A stretch of DNA of 64,000 bases from contig NZ_CP020562.1 of NCBI RefSeq assembly GCF_002082565.1, positions 186,001 to 250,000 on the forward strand, written 5' to 3'. This document shows positions 1-11,760 of this stretch, piece by piece. The stretch comes from Halomonas sp. GT. GTDB taxonomy: Bacteria; Pseudomonadota; Gammaproteobacteria; Pseudomonadales; Halomonadaceae. Each line of letters starts with the position of its first letter. Position 1 is the first letter of the stretch. The notes beneath the pieces are model-generated. The model ran no database searches, was not told the DNA's origin, and saw only the letters and a list, made by a program, of their open reading frames with translations. Both the position numbers and the translations under genes were made by a program.

Positions 1-418
1 ACAGGCTTATATCAAACTGCAGGTTGCTGCAGGTAAAGCCAATCCTAGTCCGCCCGTCGGCCCTGCGCTGGGTCAGCACGGCGTGAACATCATGGAATTC
101 TGTAAGGCGTTCAACGCGGCTACTCAAGAGATTGAGCCTGGTCTGCCGACGCCTGTCGTGATCACCGTTTACTCTGACCGTAGCTTCACGTTCGTCACCA
201 AGACGCCACCTGCTGCCGTACTGCTGAAAAAAGCAGCGGGCATCAAGTCCGGTTCTGGTGAGCCGAACAAGAAGAAGGTTGGTACCGTGACGCGTGAGCA
301 GCTTGAAGAGATCGCTAAAACGAAAGAGCCAGATATGACGGCTTCTGATCTCGATGCCGCGGTGCGCACCATCGCTGGCAGCGCTCGTAGCATGGGCCTA
401 AATGTGGAGGGTCTCTGA
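1..418 (+). CDS. rplK: 50S ribosomal protein L11 (5' partial)
   Basis: L11 forms the GTPase-associated centre of the 50S subunit with 23S rRNA and L10/L7-L12. The window opens inside the gene: translation in the frame starting at base 2 reads QAYIKLQV and continues through [19 protein letters not shown], which is the L11 N-terminal domain. By comparison with E. coli L11 (142 aa) only about five codons are missing upstream. The C-terminal RNA-binding part and the TGA stop at 416-418 are present. rplA starts 2 bp after the stop, so the two form the usual rplKA pair. The true start lies outside the window. Confidence 0.97.
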   Translation, partial: QAYIKLQVAAGKANPSPPVGPALGQHGVNIMEFCKAFNAATQEIEPGLPTPVVITVYSDRSFTFVTKTPPAAVLLKKAAGIKSGSGEPNKKKVGTVTREQLEEIAKTKEPDMTASDLDAAVRTIAGSARSMGLNVEGL

Positions 419-420
419 TC

Positions 421-1113
421 ATGGCTAAACTAACTAAGCGCGCGAAAGTTATTCGCGAGAAAGTAGACCCGAACAAAGCTTACTCTCTTGAAGAAGCGGT
501 TGCGCTGCTCGCTGAGCTGTCCACTGTTAAATTCAAAGAGTCCTTGGATGTGGCGATCAACCTTGGTGTTGATCCGCGTAAATCTGACCAAGTTGTACGT
601 GGTGCTACTGTCATGCCTAACGGTACTGGCAAAGACGTACGCGTGGCGGTTTTCACCCAGGGTGCTAATGCCGATGCTGCTAAAGAAGCAGGCGCTGACA
701 TCGTAGGTATGGAAGATTTGGCTGAGCAAGTCAAAAAAGGCGTAATGGATTTTGACGTCGTGATTGCTTCTCCAGATGCTATGCGTGTTGTCGGTCAGTT
801 GGGTCAGATTCTTGGTCCACGCGGCCTGATGCCTAACCCGAAAGTTGGCACCGTTACACCTGACGTTGCCACGGCGGTTAAAAATGCTAAGGCAGGCCAG
901 GTGCGTTTCCGTACAGACAAAAATGGCATTATCCATACAACATTGGGTAAGGCTGATTTTGAAGCCTCTGCTGTTCTGGGTAACCTGGAAGCGTTGGTCG
1001 CTGACCTTAAGAGGCTCAAGCCGAGCTCTTCTAAAGGTATCTACTTTAAGAAAGTCACCCTGTCCACTACCATGGGTCCAGGTTTGACTATCGACCATTC
1101 TGCGTTGGTATAA
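421..1113 (+). CDS. rplA: 50S ribosomal protein L1
   Basis: L1 binds 23S rRNA at the mobile L1 stalk by the E site and, in enterobacteria, represses its own rplKA mRNA. The 230-aa product (E. coli 234) begins [11 protein letters not shown] and contains the family signature around [15 protein letters not shown]. It follows rplK by 2 bp, which implies translational coupling. The next gene, rplJ, is separated by nearly 300 bp that hold the L10 leader. No irregularities were seen. Confidence 0.98.
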   Translation: MAKLTKRAKVIREKVDPNKAYSLEEAVALLAELSTVKFKESLDVAINLGVDPRKSDQVVRGATVMPNGTGKDVRVAVFTQGANADAAKEAGADIVGMEDLAEQVKKGVMDFDVVIASPDAMRVVGQLGQILGPRGLMPNPKVGTVTPDVATAVKNAKAGQVRFRTDKNGIIHTTLGKADFEASAVLGNLEALVADLKRLKPSSSKGIYFKKVTLSTTMGPGLTIDHSALV

Positions 1114-1149
1114 GCAGGTAGTTGTACGTTTTTTGTTAGAACCGAGCAA

Positions 1150-1405
1150 GAACTTTGCGGTCCCCTGTTAATGCGTAAGCCAGGCAGGGCACCGTCAAAG
1201 ACCGCAGGTGCCGCACCTTTTAAGAGTGCGGCTTAATCGCCCTAAAGGCGCCTGCGCAGATGGTGTGGCCGCCAGTTGGTTGAGGTTTTTAGCCAAACCG
1301 CTTTCTGGTGAGCACCATCCCCTAAGGCTTCCAGCGTTGTTTTCGCTGGAAGAGATGGTAACCACCGGGGCCTGTTGTGGGTTCCGGCACGAAGGAGTGA
1401 TCACT
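1150..1405 (+). ncRNA. L10 leader RNA (rplJL translational control element)
   Basis: This untranslated stretch before rplJ matches the position of the known L10 leader, where the L10-(L7/L12)4 complex binds mRNA and represses rplJL. Inverted repeats visible here are 1156-1162 with 1200-1206, 1210-1216 with 1226-1232, CGCC/GGCG at 1238-1250, and a perfect 9-bp stem 1328-1336/1344-1352. The stretch around 1233-1260 resembles the enterobacterial rplJ leader as I recall it. The exact boundaries are my estimate. No convincing separate promoter was seen in the gap. Confidence 0.75.
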
Positions 1406-1909
1406 GTGCCACTAGCACTTGAAGGCAAGAAAGCGATTGTTGCCGAGGTCAGTGAAGCGGCCAAGGGCGCACTCTCCGTCGTAGTTGCCGATTCTCGCGG
1501 CGTTACAGTCGGTAAAATGACCGACCTGCGTAAGCAAGCGCGTGAGAATGGCGTCCAGCTGCGTGTTGTTCGCAACACTCTGGCACGCCGCGCCCTCGAA
1601 GGTACTCAGTGGGAGTGCCTGAACGAGAGCTTTGTTGGTCCTACTCTGCTGGCTTTCTCTACTGAGCACCCGGGCGCTGCCGCTCGTTTGTTCAAAGAGT
1701 TTGCGAAGCAAGATCAGAACTTCGAAGTGAAGGCGCTGGCCTACGAAGGTGAGCTGATTCCGGCTGCTGACATCGATCGTCTGGCAACCCTACCGACTTA
1801 CGACGAAGCAATTGCTAAGTTGATGTCGGTAATGAAAGAAGCCTCCGCTGGCAAGCTGGTTCGTACTCTGGCCGCCCTGCGCGACCAGAAGCAAGAAGAA
1901 GCTGCATAA
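1406..1909 (+). CDS. rplJ: 50S ribosomal protein L10
   Basis: L10 is the base of the ribosomal stalk and carries the L7/L12 dimers. I place the start at the GTG at 1406: it gives 167 aa starting [15 protein letters not shown] (E. coli 165 aa) and has AAGGAG at 1392-1397. An in-frame extension to 1208 exists but would run through the conserved leader hairpins, so it is not used. The C-terminal helix ([18 protein letters not shown]) is the L7/L12-binding tail. rplL follows after 112 bp. Confidence 0.95.
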   Translation: MPLALEGKKAIVAEVSEAAKGALSVVVADSRGVTVGKMTDLRKQARENGVQLRVVRNTLARRALEGTQWECLNESFVGPTLLAFSTEHPGAAARLFKEFAKQDQNFEVKALAYEGELIPAADIDRLATLPTYDEAIAKLMSVMKEASAGKLVRTLAALRDQKQEEAA

Positions 1910-1922
1910 GCAGGCCTTTTTG

Positions 1923-1958
1923 CAAGCAGTCTGCGCTGCATAAGCAGAGCGCTGCTTG
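1923..1958 (+). other. Intergenic hairpin between rplJ and rplL
   Basis: CAAGCAG (1923-1929) pairs with CTGCTTG (1952-1958), and TCTGC (1930-1934) with GCAGA (1944-1948), giving a 12-bp interrupted stem. There is no following T-run, so it is not a Rho-independent terminator. It could be an mRNA processing or stability element. One arm region contains the second copy of a 13-nt direct repeat (GCTGCATAAGCAG at 1901-1913 and 1935-1947), the first copy of which spans the rplJ stop codon. Confidence 0.55.
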
Positions 1959-2021
1959 GACCATGCAATGAATCCTGAGCACTCGGTAGACCGAGGCTCC
2001 CGCAAAGTTAGGAATGAGACA

Positions 2022-2393
2022 ATGGCACTGACCAAAGACGATATCATCAATGCTGTAGCCGACATGTCCGTAATGGAAGTTGTCGAGCTGATCGAAGCAA
2101 TGGAAGAGAAATTCGGCGTTTCTGCAGCAGCAGCCGTAATGGCTGGCCCGGCTGCAGGCGGCGAAGCAGCTGCTGAAGAACAGACTGAATTTGATCTGGT
2201 ACTGACCTCTGCTGGTGACAAGAAAGTTAACGTCATCAAAGCAGTTCGTGAAATCACTGGTCTTGGCCTGAAAGAAGCCAAAGGTGCAGTTGATGGCGCG
2301 CCGGCTACCATCAAAGAAGCAATGTCTAAAGAAGACGCTGAAGCAGCTAAGACCAAGCTGGAAGAAGCGGGCGCAAGCGTCGAGCTCAAGTAA
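2022..2393 (+). CDS. rplL: 50S ribosomal protein L7/L12
   Basis: L7/L12 is the multicopy stalk protein that recruits translation factors. The start at ATG 2022 gives 123 aa beginning [15 protein letters not shown]; an in-frame ATG at 1956 is rejected because the family begins at MAL/MSI and the alternative lacks homology. The N-terminal dimerisation helix, the Ala/Gly-rich hinge (about residues 35-50) and the C-terminal domain ending GASVELK are all present. An attenuator-like terminator follows. Confidence 0.96.
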   Translation: MALTKDDIINAVADMSVMEVVELIEAMEEKFGVSAAAAVMAGPAAGGEAAAEEQTEFDLVLTSAGDKKVNVIKAVREITGLGLKEAKGAVDGAPATIKEAMSKEDAEAAKTKLEEAGASVELK

Positions 2394-2433
2394 TTCTTGT
2401 GCTGACGGCTTTACGCGCTGCGTAAGCTTCCAC

Positions 2434-2469
2434 GGCTGGCGGCGGGCTTATCCCGCTGCCGGCCTTTTT
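2434..2469 (+). terminator. Attenuator between rplL and rpoB
   Basis: A 13-bp GC-rich stem (2434-2446 with 2452-2464, two G-U pairs, loop CTTAT) is followed by five T residues. It sits 40 bp after rplL and 275 bp before rpoB. In E. coli the equivalent terminator is partial and sets the ratio of ribosomal protein to RNA polymerase subunit synthesis; the same role is inferred here. How much transcription reads through cannot be judged from sequence. Confidence 0.85.
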
Positions 2470-2543
2470 CTGTTGTATCATGTTGCTCGGCAGCATTGCA
2501 GCAGAAAGGCTGCGGTAAGAAGCAGCAAAACAGTAAGACCGTT

Positions 2544-2585
2544 GTTGTGAAGCGTAAGTTGTGAAGCGTAAGTTGTGAAGCGCGA
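2544..2585 (+). repeat. 14-bp tandem repeat, 3 units
   Basis: GTTGTGAAGCGTAA occurs twice head to tail (2544-2557, 2558-2571) and a third, diverged copy GTTGTGAAGCGCGA follows (2572-2585). It lies in the 351-bp rplL-rpoB gap, downstream of the attenuator. No protein is encoded and no pairing between units is evident. Compare the other short tandem arrays in this window. Confidence 0.9.
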
Positions 2586-2744
2586 GTGATAACGAAGCGC
2601 TAGCAGCACTACTGTAACACTGTTATCTATCAAGATTTTTGACGGCGAGCTACCGATTTAGGAGCTTGCTGTCTGCGTCTGAAACGCCCGCGGGGCAGAT
2701 GACCACGCATCGGTCACCCATGGTGAACAAGCTGGGGAATACAG

Positions 2745-5700
2745 ATGGCTTACTCATATACTGAGAAAAAACGCATCCGCAAGGATTTCGGCAAACTGCC
2801 CCAAGTGATGGATGTGCCTTACTTGCTGGCCATCCAGCTTGATTCCTACTACGACTTTCTCCAGCAGGATCGTTCGCCCGACGAGCGCCACGAGATTGGT
2901 CTGCACGCGGCGTTCAAGTCCGTGTTTCCGATTGAAAGCTTCTCTGGGAATGCGGCGCTGGAGTATGTCAGCTACCGTTTCGGCACGCCGGCGTTCGATG
3001 TAAAGGAGTGTCAGCTGCGTGGCGTGACCTATTCCGCCCCGCTGCGTGTCAAGGTTCGCTTGATCATCTATGATCGCGACTCCTCGAACAAGGCAATCAA
3101 GGATATTAAAGAGCAGGAAGTCTACATGGGGGAAATCCCCCTGATGACCGAGAATGGTACCTTTGTCATCAATGGTACTGAGCGGGTTATCGTTTCTCAG
3201 CTCCACCGTTCGCCCGGTGTGTTCTTCGATCACGATAAAGGCAAGAGTCACTCCTCTGGTAAGCTGCTCTATTCTGCCCGAGTGATTCCTTATCGTGGTT
3301 CCTGGCTGGACTTCGAGTTCGATCCTAAAGACAACGTCTTTGTACGTATTGACCGTCGCCGGAAGCTTCCAGCGTCGGTGTTGATGCGTGCCCTGGGAAT
3401 GAGCACCGAAGAGATCCTTGAAGAGTTTTTCGAGACCAGCAAATTTAGTATTGAAAAAACTGGCTTCTTCGTAGAGCTGGTACCGTCACGCCTGCGCGGT
3501 GAAACAGCTACTTTCGACATTAAAGATGGCGAAGGTAATGTCATTGTTGAAGAAGGGCGTCGTATTACCCAGAAGCACATCCGTCAGCTTGAAAAAGCTG
3601 GCCTAGAGCGACTGGAAATACCGATGGAGTACCTGTTTGGTAAAACGTTGGCCAAAGATCAGATCGATACTAAAACTGGCGAGCTGATCTGTCCGTGTAA
3701 TACCGAAATTACGCCAGAAGTACTTGAGCGTATGGCTCAGGGTGGCATCACCCACATCGAAACGCTCTACACGAATGATCTCGACTGTGGTTCGTTTATT
3801 TCCGATACGCTTAAACTGGATGCCACAGGCTCCGCGCTTGAAGCGTTGGTCGAAATTTATCGCATGATGCGCCCTGGTGAGCCGCCCACCAAAGAAGCTG
3901 CTGAGACGCTATTTAATAACCTGTTCTTCAGCGAAGATCGCTACGACCTGTCAGGCGTTGGTCGTATGAAGTTTAACCGCCGTCTGCGTCGTGATACCGA
4001 CACGGGCTCTGGCGTACTGGATCGCAAAGACATCCTCGATGTTCTGCGTGAGCTGATCAATATCCGTAACGGCTTTGGCGACGTTGATGATATCGATCAC
4101 CTGGGCAACCGCCGTATTCGCTGTGTTGGTGAAATGGCTGAAAACCAGTTCCGCGTTGGCTTGGTTCGCGTAGAGCGTGCAGTGAAAGAACGTCTTTCCA
4201 TGGCGGAAAGCGAAGGCCTGATGCCGCAGGATCTGATCAACGCTAAGCCGGTGGCGGCAGCGGTGAAAGAGTTCTTCGGTTCTAGCCAGTTATCTCAGTT
4301 TATGGATCAGAACAACCCGCTTTCCGAGGTTACCCACAAGCGTCGTGTGTCTGCACTCGGCCCAGGTGGTTTGACCCGTGAGCGTGCCGGTTTCGAAGTG
4401 CGCGACGTACATGCCACGCACTACGGTCGCTTGTGTCCGATCGAAACGCCGGAAGGCCCGAACATCGGTCTGATCAACTCGTTGGCGACATACAGTCACA
4501 CCAACAGCTACGGCTTCCTCGAAACGCCGTACCGTAAGGTTAATTCCTGTCAAGTGACTGACGATATCGTTCACCTGTCGGCGATCGAAGAGGGTGATTT
4601 CGTTATTGCCCAGGCGTCAGCTACTGTGGATGAGTCCAACAGGCTGAGTGACGACTTGGTTCAGGTGCGTCATCGTGGTGAAACCACGTTTATGCGTCCT
4701 GAGCAAGTGACGCTAATGGACGTTTCACCGCGTCAGGTTGTTTCGGTAGCGGCCGCACTGATTCCGTTCCTGGAGCACGATGATGCTAACCGCGCCTTGA
4801 TGGGGGCGAACATGCAGCGTCAGGCGGTACCGACCTTGCGCGCTGACAAGCCGCTAGTGGGTACTGGTATGGAGCGCTTCGTTGCACGTGACTCCGGTGT
4901 TTGTGCCGTCGCACGTCGTGGTGGTGTGATCGACTCCGTTGACGCACGTCGTGTCGTGGTACGGGTACATGAAGATGAGATCATCGGCGGTGAAGCCGGT
5001 GTTGATATCTACAACCTGACCAAGTACACCCGTTCAAACCAGAACACCTGTATGAATCAGCGCCCCATTGTGCGGCCTGGTGACAACGTAGCTCGTGGCG
5101 ATATTCTTGCCGACGGCCCGTCTGTTGATATGGGTGATTTGGCGCTAGGCCAGAACATGCGCATCGCGTTCATGCCCTGGAATGGTTATAACTTTGAGGA
5201 CTCTATCCTGCTGTCTGAGCGGGTGGTTCAAGAAGACCGCTTTACCACGATTCATATTCAGGAACTGACCTGCGTATCTCGCGATACCAAGTTAGGGCCG
5301 GAAGAGATCACCGCCGATATTCCTAACGTTGGTGAGTCCGCGCTGGGTAAGTTGGACGAAGCGGGTGTTGTTTACATCGGTGCTGAAGTTGGCCCCGGCG
5401 ATATCCTGGTCGGTAAGGTAACACCGAAAGGTGAAACCCAGCTGACGCCGGAAGAGAAACTGCTGCGTGCTATCTTCGGTGAGAAAGCATCTGACGTTAA
5501 AGATACCTCGCTGCGCGCGCCGACCGGCATGAAGGGTACCGTCATCGACGTCCAGGTATTTACCCGTGACGGCGTTGAAAAAGACTCTCGTGCGCTTGCT
5601 ATCGAACAGATGCAGCTGGACGAAGTGCGTAAAGATCTTCAGGAAACCTATCGTATCGCTGAAGACGCTACCTTTGAGCGCCTGAAACGCACGTTGGAAG

Positions 5701-6821
5701 GTCAGGCTGTTAATGGCGGCCCGAATCTGAAGAAAGGCGATGTACTTGACGAGGCTTACCTCGACGAGCTACCGCGTCAGCAGTGGTTCAAGCTGCGCAT
5801 GCAGGATGAGGCTTACAACGAACTGTTGGCCCAGGCTGATGAGCAGCTCGAAAACCGTCGTAAAGAGATGGACGAGCGCTTTGAAGATAAGAAGCGCAAG
5901 CTGACCCAGGGCGATGATCTCGCACCGGGCGTGCTTAAAATCGTCAAGGTTTACATGGCGGTTAAGCGTCGCATTCAGCCCGGCGACAAGATGGCTGGTC
6001 GTCACGGTAACAAAGGTGTTATCTCGGCAATCATGCCCATCGAAGATATGCCGTTCGATGAGAAGGGCGAGCCGGTTGATGTGGTGTTGAACCCGCTGGG
6101 TGTACCGTCGCGGATGAACGTCGGTCAGATTTTGGAAACACACTTGGGTATGGCTGCCCGTGGTTTGGGTGTCAAAATCGACGCGATGTTGCGTGATGCC
6201 CGTGGTCAGCAAGTTGCTGAAATTCGCGACTTCCTGGGCCAGATATATAACACGCCGGGAACCCGTGTTGAGGATATCGATTCGTTAAGCGATGAAGAAA
6301 TCATTGCACTAGCGAAAAACCTCAAAGGCGGTGTGCCTATGGCAACGCCGGTGTTCGATGGTGCTAAAGAGCATGAGATCAAACACCTGCTGAAGCTTGC
6401 TGACATTCCTGAGTCTGGCCAGATGACGCTGTACGATGGCCGTACTGGCGATGCGTTTGACCGCTCGGTGACCGTTGGCTACATGTATATGCTCAAGCTG
6501 AACCACTTGGTAGACGACAAGATGCACGCGCGCTCTACCGGTTCTTACTCGCTAGTGACTCAGCAGCCGCTGGGTGGTAAGGCGCAGTTCGGTGGTCAGC
6601 GCTTTGGTGAGATGGAAGTGTGGGCGCTGGAAGCTTACGGTGCCGCGTATACGCTGCAAGAGATGCTCACCGTCAAGTCGGACGACGTCGAAGGCCGCAC
6701 CAAGATGTATAAAAACATCGTGGATGGCGACCACACCATGCAGGCAGGCATGCCGGAATCCTTCAACGTACTCGTGAAGGAAATCCGCTCGCTGGGCATC
6801 GATATCGAGTTAGAGAGCTAG
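2745..6821 (+). CDS. rpoB: DNA-directed RNA polymerase subunit beta
   Basis: RpoB is the second-largest core subunit and forms one side of the active-site cleft. The 1358-aa product begins [16 protein letters not shown], with GGGGAA upstream of the ATG. The rifampicin-binding region, [16 protein letters not shown], starts at residue 511; D521, H531 and S536 correspond to E. coli D516, H526 and S531, all wild type, so no resistance substitution is visible at these three sites. The C-terminal [20 protein letters not shown] clamp-contact segment is intact. rpoC starts 10 bp after the stop. Confidence 0.99.
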   Translation: MAYSYTEKKRIRKDFGKLPQVMDVPYLLAIQLDSYYDFLQQDRSPDERHEIGLHAAFKSVFPIESFSGNAALEYVSYRFGTPAFDVKECQLRGVTYSAPLRVKVRLIIYDRDSSNKAIKDIKEQEVYMGEIPLMTENGTFVINGTERVIVSQLHRSPGVFFDHDKGKSHSSGKLLYSARVIPYRGSWLDFEFDPKDNVFVRIDRRRKLPASVLMRALGMSTEEILEEFFETSKFSIEKTGFFVELVPSRLRGETATFDIKDGEGNVIVEEGRRITQKHIRQLEKAGLERLEIPMEYLFGKTLAKDQIDTKTGELICPCNTEITPEVLERMAQGGITHIETLYTNDLDCGSFISDTLKLDATGSALEALVEIYRMMRPGEPPTKEAAETLFNNLFFSEDRYDLSGVGRMKFNRRLRRDTDTGSGVLDRKDILDVLRELINIRNGFGDVDDIDHLGNRRIRCVGEMAENQFRVGLVRVERAVKERLSMAESEGLMPQDLINAKPVAAAVKEFFGSSQLSQFMDQNNPLSEVTHKRRVSALGPGGLTRERAGFEVRDVHATHYGRLCPIETPEGPNIGLINSLATYSHTNSYGFLETPYRKVNSCQVTDDIVHLSAIEEGDFVIAQASATVDESNRLSDDLVQVRHRGETTFMRPEQVTLMDVSPRQVVSVAAALIPFLEHDDANRALMGANMQRQAVPTLRADKPLVGTGMERFVARDSGVCAVARRGGVIDSVDARRVVVRVHEDEIIGGEAGVDIYNLTKYTRSNQNTCMNQRPIVRPGDNVARGDILADGPSVDMGDLALGQNMRIAFMPWNGYNFEDSILLSERVVQEDRFTTIHIQELTCVSRDTKLGPEEITADIPNVGESALGKLDEAGVVYIGAEVGPGDILVGKVTPKGETQLTPEEKLLRAIFGEKASDVKDTSLRAPTGMKGTVIDVQVFTRDGVEKDSRALAIEQMQLDEVRKDLQETYRIAEDATFERLKRTLEGQAVNGGPNLKKGDVLDEAYLDELPRQQWFKLRMQDEAYNELLAQADEQLENRRKEMDERFEDKKRKLTQGDDLAPGVLKIVKVYMAVKRRIQPGDKMAGRHGNKGVISAIMPIEDMPFDEKGEPVDVVLNPLGVPSRMNVGQILETHLGMAARGLGVKIDAMLRDARGQQVAEIRDFLGQIYNTPGTRVEDIDSLSDEEIIALAKNLKGGVPMATPVFDGAKEHEIKHLLKLADIPESGQMTLYDGRTGDAFDRSVTVGYMYMLKLNHLVDDKMHARSTGSYSLVTQQPLGGKAQFGGQRFGEMEVWALEAYGAAYTLQEMLTVKSDDVEGRTKMYKNIVDGDHTMQAGMPESFNVLVKEIRSLGIDIELES

Positions 6822-6831
6822 GAGCCGTCCC

Positions 6832-9800
6832 ATGAAAGATTTGGTGAAAGTACTCAAATCGCAATCTCAGTCCGAAGAGTTTGACGCGATCAAGATTACC
6901 CTGGCGTCGCCGGACATGATTCGCTCCTGGTCGTTTGGCGAGGTGAAGAAGCCCGAGACCATCAACTACCGTACCTTTAAACCGGAGCGGGATGGTCTGT
7001 TCTGCGCCAAGATTTTCGGCCCAGTCAAAGACTACGAGTGTTTGTGCGGTAAGTATAAGCGCATGAAGCACCGCGGCATCATCTGTGAGAAGTGTGGCGT
7101 CGAAGTCACCAAGGCTGCCGTGCGCCGTGAGCGGATGGGCCACATTGAGCTGGCATCGCCAGTTGCTCACATTTGGTTTTTGAAGTCACTGCCGTCCCGT
7201 ATCGGCATGTTCCTCGATATGACCCTGCGTGATATCGAGCGCGTGCTGTACTTCGAAAGCTTTGTCGTCATCGATCCCGGTATGACTACGCTGGAGCGTG
7301 GTCAGTTACTCAACGATGAGCAGTACTTTGAAGCGCTAGAAGAGTTCGGTGATGACTTCGACGCCCGCATGGGTGCCGAAGCTGTCCAAGAACTGCTGAA
7401 AGATATTGATCTGGAAGAAGAGATTAATCACCTGCGTGAAGAGATTCCGCAGACTAACTCTGAAACTAAGATTAAGAAGCTTTCAAAGCGCTTGAAGCTA
7501 CTTGAAGCGTTCTACCACTCCGGCAACGCGCCGGCGTGGATGGTCATGGAAGTGCTGCCTGTGCTGCCGCCGGATCTTCGTCCGTTGGTACCGCTGGACG
7601 GCGGCCGCTTCGCGACTTCAGATCTGAACGACCTTTACCGTCGCGTCATCAACCGTAACAACCGCCTGAAGCGTCTGCTTGATCTTAATGCGCCGGATAT
7701 TATCGTGCGCAACGAGAAGCGTATGCTGCAGGAGGCGGTGGATGCGCTGTTGGATAACGGCCGTCGTGGTCGTGCCATTACAGGTTCTAACAAGCGTCCG
7801 CTGAAATCCCTTGCCGATATGATCAAAGGTAAGCAGGGTCGTTTCCGTCAGAACTTGCTAGGTAAGCGTGTTGACTACTCTGGCCGTTCGGTTATCACCG
7901 TGGGGCCGACCTTGCGTCTGCACCAGTGTGGCTTGCCGAAGAAAATGGCACTGGAGCTGTTCAAGCCGTTTATCTACTCCAAGCTGCAGTCGTTGGGCTA
8001 CGCCTCAACGATCAAAGCAGCGAAGAAGATGGTTGAGCGTGAATTGCCTGAGGTGTGGGACATCCTTGCCGATGTTATCCGCGAGCACCCGGTACTGCTT
8101 AACCGCGCACCGACGCTCCACCGTCTTGGTATCCAAGCGTTTGAGCCGCTGTTGATCGAAGGTAAAGCGATCCAGCTGCACCCGCTGGTATGTGCCGCCT
8201 ACAACGCCGACTTTGACGGTGACCAGATGGCGGTACACGTACCGCTGACCCTGGAAGCCCAGCTTGAAGCGCGTGCGCTGATGATGGCCACCAATAACGT
8301 GCTGTCGCCCGCCAACGGCGAGCCGATTATCGTGCCGTCGCAAGACGTTGTTCTGGGTCTGTATTACATGACCCGCGAAAAGATCAACGCCAAGGGCGAA
8401 GGCATGGTGTTCTCTGACCTTAATGAGGTAGAGCGCGCCTTTGGTACTCAGTCAGTATCGCTGCACGCTCGCGTGAAAGTGCGTCTGGACGAAGTCGATG
8501 TCGAAGAAGAGACCGGCGAGCGTAGTTTCCATCGCCGCATCTACGACACGACGGTTGGCCGTGCGCTACTGTTCCGCATTCTGCCGGAAGGTGTGCCGTT
8601 CTCGCTAATCGATCAGCCGATGAAGAAAAAGGCGATCTCTAGCTTGATCAATGAGGTGTACCGTCGTGCGGGCTTGAAGCCGACGGTTATCTTCGCTGAC
8701 CAATTGATGTACACCGGTTTCCGTTTGGCAACGTGGTCGGGCGCCTCTATCGGTGTTAACGACTTCGTTATTCCTGATGCGAAAACCGAGATTGTTGACG
8801 CTGCAGAAGCCGAAGTTAAAGAGATCGAAGATCAGTTCTCTTCTGGCCTGGTAACCGCCGGTGAGAAGTACAACAAGGTTATCGATATCTGGTCGAAGGC
8901 CAACGATAAAGTTGCCAAAGCGATGATGGTGGGTATCTCTAAAGAGACCGTTATCGATCGTGAAGGCAACGAAGTTGAGCAAGACTCGTTCAACAGCGTC
9001 TTTATCATGGCTGACTCTGGTGCGCGTGGTTCTGCCGCCCAGATCCGCCAGCTGGCGGGTATGCGTGGTTTGATGGCTAAGCCGGATGGCTCGATCATCG
9101 AAACGCCGATCGTCGCCAACTTCCGTGAAGGTCTGAACGTACTCCAGTACTTCATCTCGACCCACGGTGCTCGTAAAGGTCTTGCGGATACGGCTCTGAA
9201 AACGGCTAACTCCGGTTACCTGACCCGTCGTCTAGTTGACGTTGCCCAGGACTTGGTCATCACTGAGACCGACTGTGGCACCGAAAACGGCCTGACCCTG
9301 CACCCGATCATCGAGGGTGGCGACATCATTGTACCGCTGTCTCAGCGTGTACTTGGTCGTGTCGTTGCGATTGATGTTATTGATCCAAGTAATGATGAAG
9401 TGCTTATTCCGCGCGGCACATTGCTGGACGAAAAATGGTGTGCATCGCTAGACACCATGGGTGTCGACGAGATTATTGTTCGTTCTACCATTACTTGTGA
9501 CACTGCCCACGGCGTGTGTGCCTCCTGTTACGGGCGTGACTTGGCGCGCGGCCATCAGGTCAACATTGGTGAGTCTGTCGGTGTTATCGCCGCACAGTCC
9601 ATCGGTGAGCCGGGTACCCAGCTGACCATGCGTACGTTCCACATCGGTGGTGCGGCATCGCGTTCATCGGCAGTCGACAGCGTTCAGGTCAAGCATGGCG
9701 GTAAAGTGCGTCTCCACAACATCAAGCATGTAGAGCGGGCCGACGGCAAGTTGGTCGTTGTCTCTCGTTCCAGTGCACTTGCTGTTGCTGATGACCATGG

Positions 9801-11046
9801 CCGCGAGCGTGAGTACTACAAGCTACCTTACGGTGCCGAGCTGTCTGTTCGTGACGGTGATGTCGTTGATGGCGGTGCGATTGTCGCGAAGTGGGATCCG
9901 CACACTCACCCGATCATTGCCGAAGTAGAAGGTAAGGCGCAGTTTATCGACCTTGACGAAGGTGTCACCATGCACCGTAGCGTCGACGAAATGACTGGTC
10001 TGTCGTCTATTGAGGTTATCGAGTCGGCAGCCCGTCCGATGGCAGGCCGCGATAAGCGCCCGATGGTGATGCTGAAAGATGCTGCTGGCGAGTACGTGTC
10101 GGTGTCTGGATCGAATACGCCGGTACAGTACCTGCTGCCGGGCAACTCGATTATCTCCGTCGATGATGGCTCTACCATTGGTGTAGGTGAGGTTGTTGCA
10201 CGTATTCCGGTAGAGGCGTCTGGTAACAAAGATATTACCGGTGGTCTGCCGCGTGTTGCCGACTTGTTTGAGGCGCGCAAGCCGAAAGAGTCGTCGATCT
10301 TGGCGGAAATCAGTGGTGTTATCAGCTTTGGCAAAGAGACAAAAGGTAAGCGTCGTTTGACGATTACGCCGGAATCTGGCGATCCGTTTGAAGCGTTGAT
10401 CCCGAAATGGCGTCAAATCGCTGTCTTCGAGGGTGAAACCGTTGAGAAGGGTGAAGTAATCTCGGATGGTCCGAGCAACCCCCACGATATCCTGCGGTTA
10501 TTGGGCGTGGCGGAACTGGCCAAATACATCACCGCCGAAGTGCAAGATGTATACCGCCTCCAGGGTGTAGGCATCAACGATAAGCATATCGAAGTCATTG
10601 TTCGCCAGATGCTGCGTAAGGTAGAGATCTCTGATTCAGGCGACTCTGACTTTATTACTGGCGATCAAGCTGAACTCGTCCGCGTGCTAGAACAGAATGC
10701 GCGTCTCGAGAAAGAAGGTAAATTCCCGGCCAAGTATCAACGCTTGCTGCTGGGTATCACTAAGGCCAGCTTGGCCACTGAGTCGTTCATTTCAGCGGCG
10801 TCGTTCCAGGAAACGACACGTGTACTGACCGAGGCAGCGGTAACCGGCAAGCGCGATTATCTGCGCGGCCTGAAAGAAAACGTGGTGGTTGGACGTCTGA
10901 TTCCGGCAGGTACCGGTCTGACTCACCACGCAGAGCGTCGTCGCAAGCGCGAAGACGTTGAGCGTCTGTTCAATCCATCGGCTACCGAAGTTGAACAGGA
11001 GCTTGGTGCTCAGTTAACCGCCCTTGATTCAGATGATGAGCTGTAA
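6832..11046 (+). CDS. rpoC: DNA-directed RNA polymerase subunit beta'
   Basis: RpoC is the largest core subunit and holds the catalytic magnesium. In the 1404-aa product the active-site loop NADFDGDQM places D460, D462 and D464 at the same numbers as in E. coli. The N-terminal zinc ribbon ([20 protein letters not shown]) and the second cysteine cluster ([15 protein letters not shown] region) are present, as is the [13 protein letters not shown] trigger-loop/bridge-helix segment. Co-transcription with rpoB is inferred from the 10-bp gap. Confidence 0.99.
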   Translation: MKDLVKVLKSQSQSEEFDAIKITLASPDMIRSWSFGEVKKPETINYRTFKPERDGLFCAKIFGPVKDYECLCGKYKRMKHRGIICEKCGVEVTKAAVRRERMGHIELASPVAHIWFLKSLPSRIGMFLDMTLRDIERVLYFESFVVIDPGMTTLERGQLLNDEQYFEALEEFGDDFDARMGAEAVQELLKDIDLEEEINHLREEIPQTNSETKIKKLSKRLKLLEAFYHSGNAPAWMVMEVLPVLPPDLRPLVPLDGGRFATSDLNDLYRRVINRNNRLKRLLDLNAPDIIVRNEKRMLQEAVDALLDNGRRGRAITGSNKRPLKSLADMIKGKQGRFRQNLLGKRVDYSGRSVITVGPTLRLHQCGLPKKMALELFKPFIYSKLQSLGYASTIKAAKKMVERELPEVWDILADVIREHPVLLNRAPTLHRLGIQAFEPLLIEGKAIQLHPLVCAAYNADFDGDQMAVHVPLTLEAQLEARALMMATNNVLSPANGEPIIVPSQDVVLGLYYMTREKINAKGEGMVFSDLNEVERAFGTQSVSLHARVKVRLDEVDVEEETGERSFHRRIYDTTVGRALLFRILPEGVPFSLIDQPMKKKAISSLINEVYRRAGLKPTVIFADQLMYTGFRLATWSGASIGVNDFVIPDAKTEIVDAAEAEVKEIEDQFSSGLVTAGEKYNKVIDIWSKANDKVAKAMMVGISKETVIDREGNEVEQDSFNSVFIMADSGARGSAAQIRQLAGMRGLMAKPDGSIIETPIVANFREGLNVLQYFISTHGARKGLADTALKTANSGYLTRRLVDVAQDLVITETDCGTENGLTLHPIIEGGDIIVPLSQRVLGRVVAIDVIDPSNDEVLIPRGTLLDEKWCASLDTMGVDEIIVRSTITCDTAHGVCASCYGRDLARGHQVNIGESVGVIAAQSIGEPGTQLTMRTFHIGGAASRSSAVDSVQVKHGGKVRLHNIKHVERADGKLVVVSRSSALAVADDHGREREYYKLPYGAELSVRDGDVVDGGAIVAKWDPHTHPIIAEVEGKAQFIDLDEGVTMHRSVDEMTGLSSIEVIESAARPMAGRDKRPMVMLKDAAGEYVSVSGSNTPVQYLLPGNSIISVDDGSTIGVGEVVARIPVEASGNKDITGGLPRVADLFEARKPKESSILAEISGVISFGKETKGKRRLTITPESGDPFEALIPKWRQIAVFEGETVEKGEVISDGPSNPHDILRLLGVAELAKYITAEVQDVYRLQGVGINDKHIEVIVRQMLRKVEISDSGDSDFITGDQAELVRVLEQNARLEKEGKFPAKYQRLLLGITKASLATESFISAASFQETTRVLTEAAVTGKRDYLRGLKENVVVGRLIPAGTGLTHHAERRRKREDVERLFNPSATEVEQELGAQLTALDSDDEL

Positions 11047-11095
11047 TCGACGGTAAGGAAAACGAGTAACAACGAGTCGCTGGCCCTTATGGTGC

Positions 11096-11125
11096 AGTCT
11101 TGCTGGTTAAACCGCCAGCAAGACT
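11096..11125. repeat. Perfect 11-bp inverted repeat downstream of rpoC
   Basis: AGTCTTGCTGG (11096-11106) is the exact reverse complement of CCAGCAAGACT (11115-11125), with an 8-nt loop. It begins 49 bp after the rpoC stop. A T-run does not follow on the plus strand, so it is not a classical terminator. Its last base is the first base of the -35 box of the rpsL promoter, so it could be an mRNA 3' end or processing hairpin or a protein-binding operator. Confidence 0.8.
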
Positions 11126-11154
11126 TGACGCCACCTAGGGTCAGCCTTTAGAAT
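11125..11154 (+). promoter_or_regulatory. sigma70 promoter of the str operon (rpsL)
   Basis: TTGACG (11125-11130) and TAGAAT (11149-11154) are spaced by 18 bp, about 90 bp before the rpsL start. The -10 is followed directly by a GC-rich discriminator (GCGC), the arrangement seen in ribosomal promoters under ppGpp/DksA control. Stringent control is inferred, not shown. Confidence 0.75.
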
Positions 11155-11244
11155 GCGCAGCCTTTAACAGTGGGGTGGGTGCGCCCGCATCCGCTGCCCG
11201 TATTTGTTGAAAGGCTAGGCAACCATTGGAGTCAGCTAAACACC

Positions 11245-11619
11245 ATGGCAACGATTAATCAGCTAGTGCGCAAGCCGCGCAAGCGCCCCGTCACTAAGAG
11301 TGACGTACCTGCGCTACAGGCATGCCCGCAAAAGCGTGGCGTTTGTACGCGCGTTTATACTACTACCCCTAAGAAGCCGAACTCGGCCTTGCGTAAGGTT
11401 TGCCGTGTGCGCCTTACCAACGGTTTCGAAGTGTCTTCTTACATCGGTGGTGAAGGTCACAACCTGCAAGAGCACTCTGTTGTTCTGATTCGCGGCGGCC
11501 GTGTAAAGGATTTGCCAGGTGTGCGTTATCACACTGTTCGTGGCGCACTTGACACCTCCGGCGTACAGAACCGTAAGCAGGGTCGTTCTAAGTACGGTAC
11601 CAAGCGTCCGAAGTCCTAA
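11245..11619 (+). CDS. rpsL: 30S ribosomal protein S12
   Basis: S12 sits in the decoding centre and monitors codon-anticodon pairing. The start at ATG 11245 gives 124 aa ([16 protein letters not shown]), the normal family length; an in-frame start at 11170 would overlap the promoter's transcription start region and adds unrelated residues. Residue K43 in [14 protein letters not shown] and the lysine in [11 protein letters not shown] are the wild-type streptomycin-sensitive forms. First gene of the rpsL-rpsG-fusA-tuf group. Confidence 0.97.
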   Translation: MATINQLVRKPRKRPVTKSDVPALQACPQKRGVCTRVYTTTPKKPNSALRKVCRVRLTNGFEVSSYIGGEGHNLQEHSVVLIRGGRVKDLPGVRYHTVRGALDTSGVQNRKQGRSKYGTKRPKS

Positions 11620-11760
11620 GGCGTCTTGTTGCAGCGTCTTGGGGCGCTTGCGTTGTTACCTTAATATGAATATGACGGTCTGATAAGAGTAAGGTCGGGC
11701 GGCGCTAATAGCGCAATTGGTCCCGGGTTTACCTGAAGGATCCTTAATTGAGGGCTTATC

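Noticed and set aside
430..1149. 239-codon minus-strand ORF opposite rplA
   Set aside because: It is antisense to a conserved gene, Cys/Arg/His-rich, without RBS or family resemblance: a shadow of rplA codon usage. The same applies to long antisense ORFs opposite rpoB, rpoC, fusA, tuf and glnA.
4270..4380. Possible rifampicin-resistance change in rpoB
   Set aside because: Residues corresponding to E. coli D516, H526 and S531 are wild type.
11170..11244. Upstream in-frame extension of rpsL
   Set aside because: It lies only about 15 bp after the -10 box, gives residues unlike S12, and the ATG at 11245 gives the exact family length.
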